A stretch of DNA of 64,000 bases, taken from NCBI RefSeq assembly GCF_902158555.1, contig NZ_CABGGS010000023.1:538325-602324 (forward strand). The letters are read 5' to 3'. The notes below the pieces were generated by a model, which saw only the letters and a program-made list of their open reading frames with translations, was not told where the DNA came from and made no database searches. This DNA is from Klebsiella spallanzanii (GTDB lineage: Bacteria; Pseudomonadota; Gammaproteobacteria; Enterobacterales; Enterobacteriaceae). Below, in pieces: positions 54,374 through 64,000 of the stretch. A program made the position numbers and the translations under genes. Position 1 is the stretch's first letter, and every line of letters starts with the position of its first letter.

Positions 54374-55067
54374 ATCTACTATAGATATAGTAACTATGGA
54401 TAATGTCAGTGATGGTTATAATACATTCTTGAATTTTTATTCCTATTACATATTTCGAAGAATACCTGAAAACTATCTGTTTTTTAAAAATATTTATTGT
54501 GATGGTGTGTTATTACAAAAGTCTCTGAATCTAATTGGTGTTAAGTGCTCACGGCAAAGTTTTGATATGACCTCAATTGCGCCTGAATTATTTACTTATG
54601 CAAGCTTAAATAATAAAAGAGTTTACATTATAGGCAGTGAAGAGCAGTATATTTCAAAGTTTGTGGAGATAATTCAAGGGGTTTACAACTTTGGAGATAT
54701 CCAGTATAGAAACGGTTATTTTGTTGATGATAATGAAAAAATAGACACTATCAAAACTATATGCGAATTTTGCCCTGATATTGTAATAGTAGGGATGGGA
54801 ACCCCCGCCCAGGACAAATTCCTATTTGAATTATATAAGTTTGGTTGGAAGGGAATTGCTTACACTTGTGGTGGATTCATTCACCAAGTAGCGTCAGGTA
54901 AATTGAATTATTACCCTAAGTTTTTTGATAAATTTAATCTTCGCTGGCTATATCGTATGTATGATGAACCCAAGCTAATTAAACGATATTTTTGTTATTA
55001 TCCATTATCAATGATATTGTTCATATATGATTTTTTCAGGATGAAATTGACGAATGAAAAAAACTAA
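54327..55067 (+). CDS. WecG/TagA/CpsF-family glycosyltransferase (GT26)
   Basis: About 246 residues. The family signatures are YCDGVLLQKSLNLIG (the DG motif), KRVYIIGSEEQYISKF and VGMGTPAQDKFLF, then GIAYTCGGFIHQVASGK. Members add ManNAcA (WecG), ManNAc (TagA), glucose (GumM type) or galactose as second or later sugars on undecaprenyl-linked chains. AGAAGGA upstream favours the ATG at 54327, inside the preceding gene; a second ATG at 54345 is possible. The end overlaps the beta-helix gene by 14 bp. Confidence 0.85.
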   Translation: MHLEEKMNPLSVLICKSTIDIVTMDNVSDGYNTFLNFYSYYIFRRIPENYLFFKNIYCDGVLLQKSLNLIGVKCSRQSFDMTSIAPELFTYASLNNKRVYIIGSEEQYISKFVEIIQGVYNFGDIQYRNGYFVDDNEKIDTIKTICEFCPDIVIVGMGTPAQDKFLFELYKFGWKGIAYTCGGFIHQVASGKLNYYPKFFDKFNLRWLYRMYDEPKLIKRYFCYYPLSMILFIYDFFRMKLTNEKN

Positions 55068-56190
55068 TTTTATCAGACGAAAATTCATACAAAAAATATT
55101 CGCAATTATTTTATTGCCAGTTAGTGTCAGTCAGCTTGTGTCAAAATCTGAAGCTAAGACATTCGCTGAAGAAATAGATGGTTTCATCAACCTTAAAGAT
55201 TTTTTAACTAATGATGACTGGCTAGATTGTAACTCTAATGAACCTAAAAATGATCACTCTTATGCTTTAAATAATGCTCTAAAAAAAGGAAATAAAATAT
55301 ATCTACCTCCTGTAAAGGGATGTTATCTCTTTCAAGAAGTAAAAGTCCCTACAGGTGCTATATTAAAAGGTAATGTTGAATTACCTTACACGGTTAAATC
55401 TATAAATGATATTAAGGGGAGTGGCTCAGCGATATCTTTTTTTAGCAAAGGGAAAAATATTTTTAAAGTTAATAATCATGTTACTTTCTCTGGTTTGGTT
55501 TTTTTTGGCAATAGATACATTGATGGGGTAGTTTCCGATACTGGGAAAAAAATATCAAATGTAAGAATAGATGCTTGTGGTTTTTACAATTTTAGAGTTG
55601 GAATAGGTAGCCTTACAAATTACATAAAGATCGACGTAAGAGATTGTATTTCTTCATCGAATAAAATTGGATTAGCAAATGTAGTTGATTCTAAGATAAC
55701 GACTTCAACATTTAATTCTAATTCTCAGTTTGGTATTGCTTTGAATAAAGGAGCTAATGATAATATACTTTCTGAATTAAAGGTTGAATGGAACGGGATC
55801 AATAATCTATTCATAGCATTTGCTGTTAATAATATAGTTTCAACGTCAATTTTTGATCGTGCTGGCAAGGCTGGACTGTATATCTCTAATGCTGAGCTAG
55901 TTTTAAACTCAATTGTTATTAGAAGAAGTGGAGGGATTGCAAAGCAAGAAGCAGATTCAACACATTTATATATAGTAAATAGTAATTTAATAATTACAGG
56001 TGTTCTAACAAAAAAAGGACGTAATGATGATGGTAAAGGAAAATTATCGCCAAATTATAGTATATATATAGATGATAAAAATAAATCTGGAAGTATAATT
56101 GTTTCTGATTCTGATTTGAGCGGTGTGATTATTTCACCTATATATAATAAAGTAGAAGCTAGCATAAAGATCAGAAATTCTATATTGTAG
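55054..56190 (+). CDS. Right-handed beta-helix protein with Tat-like signal, possible capsule lyase or modifier
   Basis: 378 residues. The N-terminus is a twin-arginine-type signal: NFIRRKFIQK followed by the hydrophobic IFAIILLPVSV. The mature part starts FINLKDFL, like pectate-lyase_3/phage tailspike domains, and then has many short strands with repeated Asn/Ile/Ser turns (for example GSLTNYIKIDVRDC, NVVDSKITTSTFNSNSQFGIAL), the pattern of a parallel beta-helix. The fold is shared by polysaccharide lyases, epimerases and phage depolymerases. The overlapping position in the capsule core suggests it acts on the same polymer in the periplasm. No catalytic residue can be fixed by eye. Confidence 0.7.
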   Translation: MKKTNFIRRKFIQKIFAIILLPVSVSQLVSKSEAKTFAEEIDGFINLKDFLTNDDWLDCNSNEPKNDHSYALNNALKKGNKIYLPPVKGCYLFQEVKVPTGAILKGNVELPYTVKSINDIKGSGSAISFFSKGKNIFKVNNHVTFSGLVFFGNRYIDGVVSDTGKKISNVRIDACGFYNFRVGIGSLTNYIKIDVRDCISSSNKIGLANVVDSKITTSTFNSNSQFGIALNKGANDNILSELKVEWNGINNLFIAFAVNNIVSTSIFDRAGKAGLYISNAELVLNSIVIRRSGGIAKQEADSTHLYIVNSNLIITGVLTKKGRNDDGKGKLSPNYSIYIDDKNKSGSIIVSDSDLSGVIISPIYNKVEASIKIRNSIL

Positions 56191-56274
56191 AATTTTTAAG
56201 TGTTCTTTATTATAATATGATTTACTATTTATAGTTATTTTGGTAAATCAGTTTATTATGATTTGGAGGTTGTC

Positions 56275-57213
56275 ATGCAAAATAAATACCATCCCGTTAG
56301 GGGGGGCATTCTTTTGTATATTGTAAATTTTTCTCTTTTATTGGATAAGATTTTTTTTAAACTATTCAGAATAAGGACGATATCTAGGCTAACAGCTATT
56401 TCTTGCTTAAAAGAGAGGGTTATATTCTCGAAGTTGGTTGAGAATAATTCTAAATATCCATTATTTCAACCAAAGAAAAAAATTAGTTCTAATACTATTT
56501 GGACTGCTTGGTTTCAAGGGATTGAATCTGCACCTCCGTTAGTGAAAATATGCATTGATTCGTTCGGGAAAATTGAAAATCATACAACTATAATAATAAC
56601 TGAAAAAAATTATAAAGATTACATTACATTACCTGAATTGATAGTAAAGAAATTCGAATCTGGTATTATCGGTTATACGGCTTTTTCAGAAATCATTCGT
56701 ATAGAATTACTTGTTACTTATGGAGGAATTTGGATAGATTCTACAGTCTTTATACATAAACCATTCATAACAGATCTTTTTGACGGTCCTTTTTGTACTC
56801 TTAAGGGGGTGACTGTTCTAGGGAAAGGTGAATATTTAGGGCTAGTCCCTGCATATTTTATAGGATGTGTTTCACGTTTCAGTCCTATGGTCAAGGTCAG
56901 GGATTATCTGTTCAGTTACTGGGAAAATAACGATAAACAAATAGATTATTTCTTGGTCGATTATTGTTTTAAATTAGTTTATTTACAGGATACGGAATTT
57001 TCGAGAGTTGTAAAATCATTACCATTAACTGGTTTAAACCGCTTCAAGCTAGTTGAAATGATTAATAAAGAATACACTCAACAAAATCTCTCTAAAATAG
57101 ATGCATGCGAATATGGAGTATTTAAATTGTCAAACAAGTATAAATTGAGGGAGCAAATATCTCCTGATAGATTAACTTTTTGGGGACAATTGCTGAAAAA
57201 TAAGGCGTTATGA
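56275..57213 (+). CDS. Capsular polysaccharide synthesis glycosyltransferase (Caps_synth/GT32-like)
   Basis: 312-residue cytoplasmic transferase. IWTAWFQGIESAPPLVKICIDSF opens the sugar-nucleotide domain; YTAFSEIIRIELLVTYGGIWIDSTVF carries the DxD-like motif and matches the capsular polysaccharide synthesis/GT32 group (GG-x-W-x-D). GGAGGT precedes the ATG at 56275, so an in-frame TTG at 56263 is not used. It is followed by wzx after 1 bp. Expected to add one of the later sugars. Confidence 0.82.
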   Translation: MQNKYHPVRGGILLYIVNFSLLLDKIFFKLFRIRTISRLTAISCLKERVIFSKLVENNSKYPLFQPKKKISSNTIWTAWFQGIESAPPLVKICIDSFGKIENHTTIIITEKNYKDYITLPELIVKKFESGIIGYTAFSEIIRIELLVTYGGIWIDSTVFIHKPFITDLFDGPFCTLKGVTVLGKGEYLGLVPAYFIGCVSRFSPMVKVRDYLFSYWENNDKQIDYFLVDYCFKLVYLQDTEFSRVVKSLPLTGLNRFKLVEMINKEYTQQNLSKIDACEYGVFKLSNKYKLREQISPDRLTFWGQLLKNKAL

Positions 57214-57214
57214 T

Positions 57215-58498
57215 ATGAAAAATATTAAAAATTTTCTCCATGTATTATTATTGCAGGGAGGGAACTATATTTTTCCGATTGTAACCATACCAATTGCATC
57301 ACGTATTTTTGGACCGGAGTTGATTGGCGTTTTCAACTATTATACATATATAGTTTCTTTTTATTGTATGATAGTTGAGTTCGGGTTTGGATATTCGGGA
57401 GTAAGATTATTAACTAGAGACTATGATAATAAGTCTCTTATTTTTAATAGGATTCTATTAGCTAAATTTATAATATTATTGCTTGTTTCATTGGTGGCAT
57501 TTGGATATCTCTATTTTTATACAGAAAAAGATAATTTCACTCTCTTTATATCATGTTATTTGCTTGTTTTGTCCTCATTATTCAATGTGAATTGGTTTTT
57601 TCAATCTACAGGTGACTTTAGTTTAATAACGAAAGTTTCATTGCTAACAAAAATGATTAGTATAGCGTTAATTGTTATCTTCATAAATACTAAAGATGAC
57701 CTATTAATGTATGCTATATTTGTTAATGTGCCGATGGTCTTGAGTTCTATTTTTTCGATATATTATTGCGTTTTAAAATATAAAATCAAATTATTATGGC
57801 CAAATTTAAAGGAGACGTTTCTTCTAATAAAAAATGAGGTGTGGATCTTTTTATCAAAAATATCGTCTTTTTTGTATACCACAATGGGTGTTATATTCTT
57901 AGGTTTTTATGCCTCTTCGTACGATGTCGGGATATATACATCTGCTCAAAAGATAGTGATGCTTTTCATAAGTGCTATTATAACACCACTATCATTTATT
58001 GTTTTTCCCGCTTTGTCTAAACGTTTTGGTGTTAGTGTCGAATCAGGATTGGTTGCATTTAGAAAATTTATGCCTTTATTATGTTTGTGTTGTTTTCTTT
58101 CCTTCCTCTTCATCTTTTTCTTTGGTGGGGAGGTAATTCTGATCATGATGGGGAAAGGGTTTGAAGACAGTATCTATGTATTGAAGATATTGGCATTCGG
58201 ATATCTTTTTGTTTTTTGGGGGGCTGTGATTGGCGGTCAAATTGTTTTGAATTTAAAATATGATAAGCAGTTTGTTTTAATGCAGTGGGGAGTGGCTTTT
58301 TTTAGTTTCATATGTAATATTCTTTTTCTAAAGAAATATGGTTCAACAGGTCTTGCGTATATATGGACTATATCAGAATGTATTATGACTTTAATGCAAG
58401 TTTTCTTTATCAGAGCAAAAGGAATTAAGATTTTAGATATCGAACAGTTCAAGATTAGAAATATTATAGCTAATGCCAAAGAACTTCTGAGTCGATGA
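57215..58498 (+). CDS. wzx: Capsule repeat-unit flippase Wzx
   Basis: 427-residue membrane protein of the polysaccharide-biosynthesis/MOP exporter group. About 12 membrane helices; the N-terminus GGNYIFPIVTIPIASRIFGPELIGVFNYYTYI is the typical Wzx start (first helices with a P-x-I-x-x-x-G pattern). It should flip the undecaprenyl-linked repeat unit to the periplasm for Wzy. Last gene of the AT-rich core before gnd. Confidence 0.9.
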   Translation: MKNIKNFLHVLLLQGGNYIFPIVTIPIASRIFGPELIGVFNYYTYIVSFYCMIVEFGFGYSGVRLLTRDYDNKSLIFNRILLAKFIILLLVSLVAFGYLYFYTEKDNFTLFISCYLLVLSSLFNVNWFFQSTGDFSLITKVSLLTKMISIALIVIFINTKDDLLMYAIFVNVPMVLSSIFSIYYCVLKYKIKLLWPNLKETFLLIKNEVWIFLSKISSFLYTTMGVIFLGFYASSYDVGIYTSAQKIVMLFISAIITPLSFIVFPALSKRFGVSVESGLVAFRKFMPLLCLCCFLSFLFIFFFGGEVILIMMGKGFEDSIYVLKILAFGYLFVFWGAVIGGQIVLNLKYDKQFVLMQWGVAFFSFICNILFLKKYGSTGLAYIWTISECIMTLMQVFFIRAKGIKILDIEQFKIRNIIANAKELLSR

Positions 58499-58606
58499 TG
58501 TGATTCATCATTTGAGTAATTAGACATCTTAAGGGTTATGCTCCATATGTAGCATAAACGCATCAGATGCTTTAAAATAGCCATTTACACCTGACAGGAG
58601 TATGTA

Positions 58607-60013
58607 ATGTCCAAGCAACAGATCGGGGTTGTTGGTATGGCAGTGATGGGGCGTAACCTTGCGCTCAACATCGAGAGCCGTGGTTATACCGTCTCCGTTT
58701 TCAACCGCTCCCGTGAAAAGACCGAAGAAGTGATTGCCGAGAACCCAGGCAAGAAACTGGTTCCACATTATACAGTGCAGGAGTTCGTTGAATCGCTCGA
58801 AACTCCACGCCGTATCCTGTTAATGGTGAAGGCTGGTGCAGGCACTGACAGTGCCATCGACTCCCTGAAACCATACCTGGACAAAGGGGACATCATCATC
58901 GATGGCGGCAATACCTTCTTCCAGGATACCATTCGTCGTAATCGTGAGCTTTCAGCTGAAGGCTTTAACTTTATCGGCACCGGTGTGTCCGGCGGAGAAG
59001 AGGGCGCTCTGAAAGGTCCTTCTATTATGCCTGGTGGGCAGAAAGAGGCTTACGAGCTGGTTGCTCCAATTCTTAAGCAGATTGCTGCTGTCGCAGAAGA
59101 TGGTGAGCCGTGCGTAACCTATATTGGTGCGGATGGTGCTGGTCATTATGTCAAAATGGTGCACAACGGTATTGAATACGGCGATATGCAGCTTATTGCT
59201 GAAGCTTACGCTTTACTGAAAGGTGGACTTGCACTTTCTAACGAAGAATTGGCACATACCTTCACCGAGTGGAATGAAGGTGAGCTTAGCAGCTATCTGA
59301 TAGACATCACTAAGGACATCTTCACCAAAAAGGATGAAGAAGGTAAATACCTGGTCGACGTGATTCTGGATGAAGCCGCAAACAAAGGCACCGGTAAATG
59401 GACCAGCCAGAGCTCACTAGACTTGGGTGAACCATTATCTCTGATTACCGAATCCGTATTTGCTCGTTATATATCCTCCCTGAAAGAGCAGCGTGTTGCA
59501 GCTTCAAAGGTCCTTACCGGGCCGCAAGCGAAGACCGCAGGCAATAAAGCAGAGTTTATCGAGAAAGTTCGTCGCGCATTGTATCTGGGCAAAATCGTCT
59601 CTTACGCGCAGGGTTTCTCACAGCTGCGCGCAGCATCTGATGAATACAACTGGGATCTGAACTACGGTGAGATCGCTAAAATCTTCCGTGCCGGTTGTAT
59701 TATTCGCGCTCAGTTCCTGCAGAAGATAACTGATGCTTATGAGCAAAATGCTGGCATTGCCAACCTGTTGCTGGCACCTTACTTCAAGCAAATCGCTGAT
59801 GATTATCAACAAGCGCTTCGCGATGTAGTTGCGTACGCCGTTCAGAACGGTATTCCGGTTCCGACATTCTCTGCGGCCATCGCTTATTATGACAGCTACC
59901 GTTCTGCAGTTCTGCCTGCTAATTTGATTCAGGCACAGCGTGACTACTTCGGTGCACATACCTACAAGCGAATAGATAAAGAAGGCGTGTTTCATACTGA
60001 CTGGCTATACTAA
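58607..60013 (+). CDS. gnd: 6-phosphogluconate dehydrogenase
   Basis: 468 residues as in E. coli Gnd. The NADP-binding start is [22 protein letters not shown]. Other motifs are [41 protein letters not shown] (catalytic Lys and substrate His region) and [19 protein letters not shown] precedes the start. It belongs to the pentose phosphate pathway but marks the right part of capsule and O-antigen loci, where it is often recombinant. Confidence 0.97.
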   Translation: MSKQQIGVVGMAVMGRNLALNIESRGYTVSVFNRSREKTEEVIAENPGKKLVPHYTVQEFVESLETPRRILLMVKAGAGTDSAIDSLKPYLDKGDIIIDGGNTFFQDTIRRNRELSAEGFNFIGTGVSGGEEGALKGPSIMPGGQKEAYELVAPILKQIAAVAEDGEPCVTYIGADGAGHYVKMVHNGIEYGDMQLIAEAYALLKGGLALSNEELAHTFTEWNEGELSSYLIDITKDIFTKKDEEGKYLVDVILDEAANKGTGKWTSQSSLDLGEPLSLITESVFARYISSLKEQRVAASKVLTGPQAKTAGNKAEFIEKVRRALYLGKIVSYAQGFSQLRAASDEYNWDLNYGEIAKIFRAGCIIRAQFLQKITDAYEQNAGIANLLLAPYFKQIADDYQQALRDVVAYAVQNGIPVPTFSAAIAYYDSYRSAVLPANLIQAQRDYFGAHTYKRIDKEGVFHTDWLY

Positions 60014-60380
60014 TGCGCGATCTAAACTAAATTAGCAGCATATTTTGATAAGTCACTGACCAGCGCAACTGAGATAGTCAGTGACTTTATACAATTTTTT
60101 AAGTAGTGAAAACGATTGATTATGCTATAGCATTTTATACTTAATATTAGAGAATAAGTGTCTATAAAGGTCAACTTAGGCCTTTTGATACGTCTTTTTG
60201 ATAGCCGCACCACTTTATAAACTCGCAGATTGAACTTAGTTAAAAAAGACTATAGTTTTAAATAGTTATATTTTTTAACATTGTTCAATGTGCGCAATTC
60301 AAAAAGAAAGGCTAATTTATAATATATTTTTATATGTTGTGATTTTTTATTATTTAGCCTCAGTGCAGGATGGAATATGT
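60014..60380. other. gnd to acyltransferase gap
   Basis: About 365 AT-rich bases. It contains the gnd stem-loop at 60050-60087 and presumably a promoter for the acyltransferase. No gene seen. Confidence 0.5.
60050..60087 (+). terminator. Stem-loop after gnd
   Basis: AAGTCACTGAC (60050-60060) pairs perfectly with GTCAGTGACTT (60077-60087), 11 bp, followed after 8 bases by a six-T stretch. Confidence 0.75.
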
Positions 60381-62239
60381 ATGAGCGATATAAAATATCG
60401 TAAAGATATAGATGGCTTGAGAGCAGTAGCAATCCTACCAGTGTTATTATTTCATGCAGGATATACTACATTTCGAGGTGGGTATGTTGGAGTAGATATA
60501 TTTTTTGTTATTAGTGGTTATTTGATAACTAAAATTTTAGTAAAAGATATAAATAATAATACTTATAGTTTACTTAGTTTTTATGAAAGAAGATTACGCA
60601 GAATAGTACCAGCGTTATTCGGTGTTATTGTATTTGTTGTGCTGGCCTCTCCTTTTTTTTTAACACCAGATATATATTCCTTTTTACCTAAAGAGATTTT
60701 AGGTACGCTTTTTTTGTGTCTAATATTATCAGTTATTTTAAATCTGGTTATTTTTCAACAGATGCTGAACAAAGACCACTTCTCCACACGTGGTCTCTTG
60801 GTATTGAAGAACAGTTTTATATTGTTTCACCGATTATTTTATTTTTAGTATTAAAACACTGTAAGTTCATGCTGAAAGGTATTATTCTTGCGACTGCTTT
60901 AATCTCATTCACATTATGCGTTTTTTTAACTAAACAACATACATCCTTTTCTTTCTACATGTTGCCTACGCGTTACTGGGAATTATGTTTCGGTTCTTTG
61001 GCAGCAGTTGGGTTTATAAAGAAACCGCAAAGTATTATATTTGCAGAATTTTTATCTTTTTTTGGTGTAGTGTTGATTTTATTTTCAATTTTTACTTTTA
61101 GCAGCAGCACGATATTCCCCGGATATATGGCTTTAATCCCTGTTCTTGGTGCGACATTAATTATTGTGAATGCTGAAGATACATTTGTTGGTAAATTGCT
61201 TTCAACAAAGCCATTTGTTTTTGTTGGGCTCATTTCTTATTCGCTATATTTGTGGCACTGGCCTTTAATTGTATTTTCAAGGGATAAATACATTGTTGAT
61301 ATAATGTTAAGCAAAGAGTTGATAGTTTTATTATCTTTTATCATGGCATGGTTATCAACAAAGTATGTTGAGTCTCCATTCAGAAATAGAATTAATTATG
61401 ATCAAAGGAAAATTTATAAATACTCATCAGGAATGTATTTAATAGCATTTCTTGCGGCACTAATAATTTGGCCATTGAATGGATGGCCCGATAGATTAAG
61501 CGATGATAAACTTAAAATCTTAAGCGCGGTTGATGATATTAGTCCTGTGCGTAATGATTGTCATTTTAATGATGGTCTACCAGCATACAACCGATACTGT
61601 AAGCTAAGTCAGGGTTTAACCAATAACCATGCTGATGCAAAAGTTCTGGTATGGGGAGATAGCCATGGCGCAGAGATTGCATATAGCTTATCTAAAGAGA
61701 TTAATTTATATGCTGTAACGTATTCTGCATGCCCTCCTGCGCTCGGATATCAAGCTTCCGGGCGGCTTAACTGTTCTAGCCACAATAATAACGTTATTAA
61801 TTTTATTAAAGAAAACAAAGATATAAGAACGGTAATATTAGCGGCAAATTATAATTTATATAATGATGCTCGTTCAAGTAATGGTTTCACCGCTGAATTT
61901 GCTTCGACAATTGAGCGACTTCGAGAATTAGGGCGTAATGTGTTAGTTCTTGACCAAGTACCCAGTCCGGGTGTAGATGTACCACATTTTTTGATTAATT
62001 CAACGAAGATTCGAAATGAAAAATTTGAATATAATAATGATGTTTTTCGGGAAATAAAAATATCTCCAGGAGTTAAAATTTTTCGATATCAAGATTATAT
62101 GTGTAATAATAACATGTGTAATATGATTTTTGAAGGCATCCCGATTTCATTTGACGATAATCATTTATCATTGCATGTATCTATGAAAATGGCGAAATAT
62201 ATTGTAGAAGATATAAACTCTATGGCTGCAACTAATTGA
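60381..62239 (+). pseudogene. OafA-type O-acyltransferase with SGNH domain, split by a one-base T-tract frameshift
   Basis: Two overlapping frames join into one typical polysaccharide O-acetyltransferase of about 619 residues. The first frame starts YRKDIDGLRAVAILPVLLFHAG and contains GGYVGVDIFFVISGYLIT, FYERRLRRIVPAL; the second continues LLHTWSLGIEEQFYI and ends in an SGNH domain with VWGDSHGAE and DDNHLSLH. The frame changes at a run of seven T at 60709-60715. An eighth T would give LGTLFFVSNIISYFKSGYF, which is the usual family sequence. This could be a sequencing error, true inactivation, or phase-variable/slippage expression. It would acetylate the capsule or another glycan. Sits between gnd and ugd. 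Confidence 0.82.
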
Positions 62240-62333
62240 TGATTATAGCTTATGGTGTTTTTTTACCTATTAAATATAATCTAAATCACTGAGGGGGCAT
62301 AGGTCCAAGTGAGATATACCCTCTAATTTTGTG

Positions 62334-62348
62334 ATGGCCTTCGGCCAT
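62334..62348 (+). repeat. Short hairpin upstream of ugd
   Basis: ATGGCC-TTC-GGCCAT, a 6-bp stem, 30 bp before the ugd start. The role is unknown. Confidence 0.4.
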
Positions 62349-62378
62349 AATCCTGTTAACTAATTAAAGTGTGATCGA

Positions 62379-63545
62379 ATGAAAATTACTATTTCCGGTA
62401 CCGGTTATGTTGGTTTGTCGAATGGCATCCTGATTGCGCAAAACCATGAAGTGGTTGCGTTGGATATCATTCAATCCAAAGTTGATATGATTAACCAAAA
62501 GATTTCGCCGATTGTCGATAAGGAGATCCAGGAATATCTGGCGGAAAAACCGTTGAATTTTCGTGCGACAACTGACAAGCATGACGCCTATCGTAATGCT
62601 GATTATGTCATTATCGCTACGCCGACTGACTACGATCCGAAAACAAACTACTTCAATACCTCGACCGTTGAAGCTGTTATTCGTGATGTCACGGAAATTA
62701 ACCCTGATGCGGTAATGATTATTAAGTCAACCATTCCCGTCGGCTTTACGCGTGATATCAAAGAGCGTCTGGGGATTGATAATGTTATTTTCTCTCCTGA
62801 GTTTCTGCGTGAAGGCCGTGCACTCTACGACAACCTGCATCCGTCTCGTATCGTCATTGGCGAGCGCTCAGAACGTGCGGAGCGTTTTGCTAACCTCCTT
62901 AAAGAAGGGGCGATCAAGCAGGACATTCCGACGCTGTTTACTGATTCTACCGAAGCCGAAGCCATTAAGTTATTTGCCAACACCTACCTTGCGCTGCGCG
63001 TAGCTTACTTCAATGAACTGGACAGCTACGCTGAGAGCCAGGGCCTGAACAGTAAGCAGATTATTGAAGGCGTGTGCCTCGATCCGCGCATTGGTAATCA
63101 CTATAACAATCCATCCTTTGGCTATGGCGGCTACTGCTTACCGAAGGATACTAAGCAACTGCTGGCAAACTATGAATCTGTGCCAAATAACATTATTGGC
63201 GCGATTGTTGATGCCAACCGCACACGCAAAGATTTTATCGCCGACTCTATCCTGGCGCGTAAGCCTAAAGTCGTTGGTGTCTATCGTCTGATAATGAAGA
63301 GTGGTTCTGATAACTTCCGCGCTTCTTCTATTCAGGGCATCATGAAGCGCATCAAGGCCAAAGGTATCCCGGTTATTATTTACGAACCGGTCATGCAGGA
63401 AGATGAGTTCTTCAATTCCCGCGTGGTTCGCGATTTCGAAGCGTTCAAACAAGAAGCTGATGTGATTGTCTCAAACCGTATGGCTGAAGAGCTGTCGGAC
63501 GTTGCAGATAAAGTGTATACCCGCGATTTGTTTGGCAGTGACTAA
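62379..63545 (+). CDS. ugd: UDP-glucose 6-dehydrogenase
   Basis: 388 residues as in E. coli Ugd. The NAD-binding start is [20 protein letters not shown]. The middle has [43 protein letters not shown], and the catalytic-cysteine loop [18 protein letters not shown]. It oxidises UDP-glucose to UDP-glucuronate, a common capsule and colanic acid precursor. It is the right boundary gene of the K locus. Confidence 0.97.
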   Translation: MKITISGTGYVGLSNGILIAQNHEVVALDIIQSKVDMINQKISPIVDKEIQEYLAEKPLNFRATTDKHDAYRNADYVIIATPTDYDPKTNYFNTSTVEAVIRDVTEINPDAVMIIKSTIPVGFTRDIKERLGIDNVIFSPEFLREGRALYDNLHPSRIVIGERSERAERFANLLKEGAIKQDIPTLFTDSTEAEAIKLFANTYLALRVAYFNELDSYAESQGLNSKQIIEGVCLDPRIGNHYNNPSFGYGGYCLPKDTKQLLANYESVPNNIIGAIVDANRTRKDFIADSILARKPKVVGVYRLIMKSGSDNFRASSIQGIMKRIKAKGIPVIIYEPVMQEDEFFNSRVVRDFEAFKQEADVIVSNRMAEELSDVADKVYTRDLFGSD

Positions 63546-63553
63546 TCTCTCCT

Positions 63554-63588
63554 CTGACTGGCAGTTTTCGCTGCCGGTCAGAACTTTT
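63554..63588 (+). terminator. Terminator of ugd
   Basis: CTGACTGGCAG pairs with CTGCCGGTCAG (one G-T wobble) around TTTTCG and is followed by AACTTTT, 9 bp after the ugd stop. Confidence 0.85.
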
Positions 63589-63807
63589 CACCAGTCCTTT
63601 CTCCCTCCTCAGCTGTTCAGCTATTCGTCTGGCAAATCGTACTGCTTTTCTTCCCTGACTAAATACCCAAAAAACGTGACCCCGCTTGTATTCTTTAATC
63701 GATGATCTTGTGCCAATCATTGAGGTCGGATATGTTAAATCTACCTTGTGAAGAGCTACCGTCACTGAGATGTAGATGCTGGAGATAAGCGCCGGAAGGT
63801 AAAACAG

Positions 63808-63827
63808 AGCCTGCTTGCAGGCTTTTG
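63808..63827 (+). terminator. Hairpin AGCCTGC/GCAGGCT with T tract
   Basis: A perfect 7-bp stem with a 2-base loop (TT), followed by TTTTG, typical of a rho-independent terminator. It may end read-through from the capsule side, or belong to the next locus. Confidence 0.65.
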
Positions 63828-63891
63828 TTGTTTCTGGCCCCAGCCCTTTAAGCTCCCTGTCTTGCTATCTGTAAGTGTAAGCACCCCTGCT

Positions 63892-64000
63892 TCAGTTCCA
63901 TGCACTTTTTGAGAGTTCCGGTTTTTCAGCCATCAGCCGGTACTCTTCCGGTGTCAGGTTATTCAGGGATTCATGAGGCCGCTCGTTGTTATATTCCATC
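63892..64000 (-). mobile_element. IS3-family transposase (OrfB), 3' end only
   Basis: The minus strand from the window edge reads 35 codons to a TGA: MEYNNERPHESLNNL then TPEEYRLMAEKPELSKSAWN. The YNxxRPHxSLxxLTPxEY pattern is the conserved C-terminal end of IS3-family integrase-type transposases (after the last Glu of the DDE triad). The rest lies beyond 64000. Its presence just past ugd shows that the right flank of the capsule locus has been hit by an insertion or rearrangement. Confidence 0.88.

Larger units (their letters stand above)
63546..63891. other. Region after ugd
   Basis: Two stem-loops (63554-63588, 63808-63827) and no gene. The junction to the IS3-type element must lie in the right part, but no clean terminal repeat was identified. 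Confidence 0.5.

Overview
The window looks like a chromosomal segment of a Klebsiella/Raoultella-type enterobacterium. The evidence is the gene order yegD-alkA-udk-dcd-asmA-yegH-galF leading into a Klebsiella-style capsule (K) locus: galF, a PAP2 phosphatase, wzi, wza, wzb, wzc, a variable core, gnd and ugd. Core genes are GC-rich. The capsule-specific genes (about 50.8-58.5 kb and 60.4-62.2 kb) are strikingly AT-rich, as is usual for exchanged polysaccharide cassettes. No rRNA, tRNA, CRISPR array or prophage was seen.

Layout. (1) 1-5.3 kb: a self-contained fructose-family phosphotransferase operon with its own HPr (5' end outside the window), EIIA, EIIB, EIIC and enzyme I, then a class II ketose-bisphosphate aldolase and a cupin protein. 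(2) 5.3-17.9 kb: a GC-rich catabolic island. Leftward genes are an aminotransferase, a DapA-family lyase and 5-oxoprolinase subunit A. Rightward genes are a polyamine-type ABC importer, 5-oxoprolinase subunits B and C, a GntR regulator, a second DapA-family protein, an SDR dehydrogenase and a D-aminoacylase-type amidohydrolase. A perfect TTGGTATACCAA palindrome sits in the divergent promoter region. (3) 17.9-26.1 kb: two proline-iminopeptidase-like hydrolases flank a LuxR solo, followed by a complete dipeptide-type ABC transporter. The LuxR protein has the Trp-to-Met and Tyr-to-Trp changes typical of plant-responsive solos, and both pip genes carry near-identical lux-box-like palindromes. (4) 26-33.9 kb: a DAACS symporter, an orphan LuxR-type regulator, an unlisted 46-residue membrane protein, a 7TM-DISM-type sensor kinase with its response regulator, and a citrate synthase paralogue that has lost a catalytic histidine. 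(5) 34-41.4 kb: conserved core genes. (6) 42.4-63.6 kb: the Wzx/Wzy-dependent capsule locus with a JUMPstart/ops element. (7) The extreme right end is the 3' end of an IS3-type transposase.

How the parts fit. The capsule genes make a complete group 1-like pathway: WcaJ should start the unit with glucose-1-phosphate, three glycosyltransferases extend it, Wzx flips it, Wzy polymerises it, Wza/Wzb/Wzc export it and Wzi anchors it. Ugd supplies UDP-glucuronate. An O-acetyltransferase between gnd and ugd is split by a one-base change in a T tract. Regions 2 and 3 both look like scavenging systems for small amide or peptide compounds. The LuxR/pip/peptide-transporter block is the most distinctive unit and resembles the plant-signal-responsive PipR-type systems known from plant-associated bacteria.
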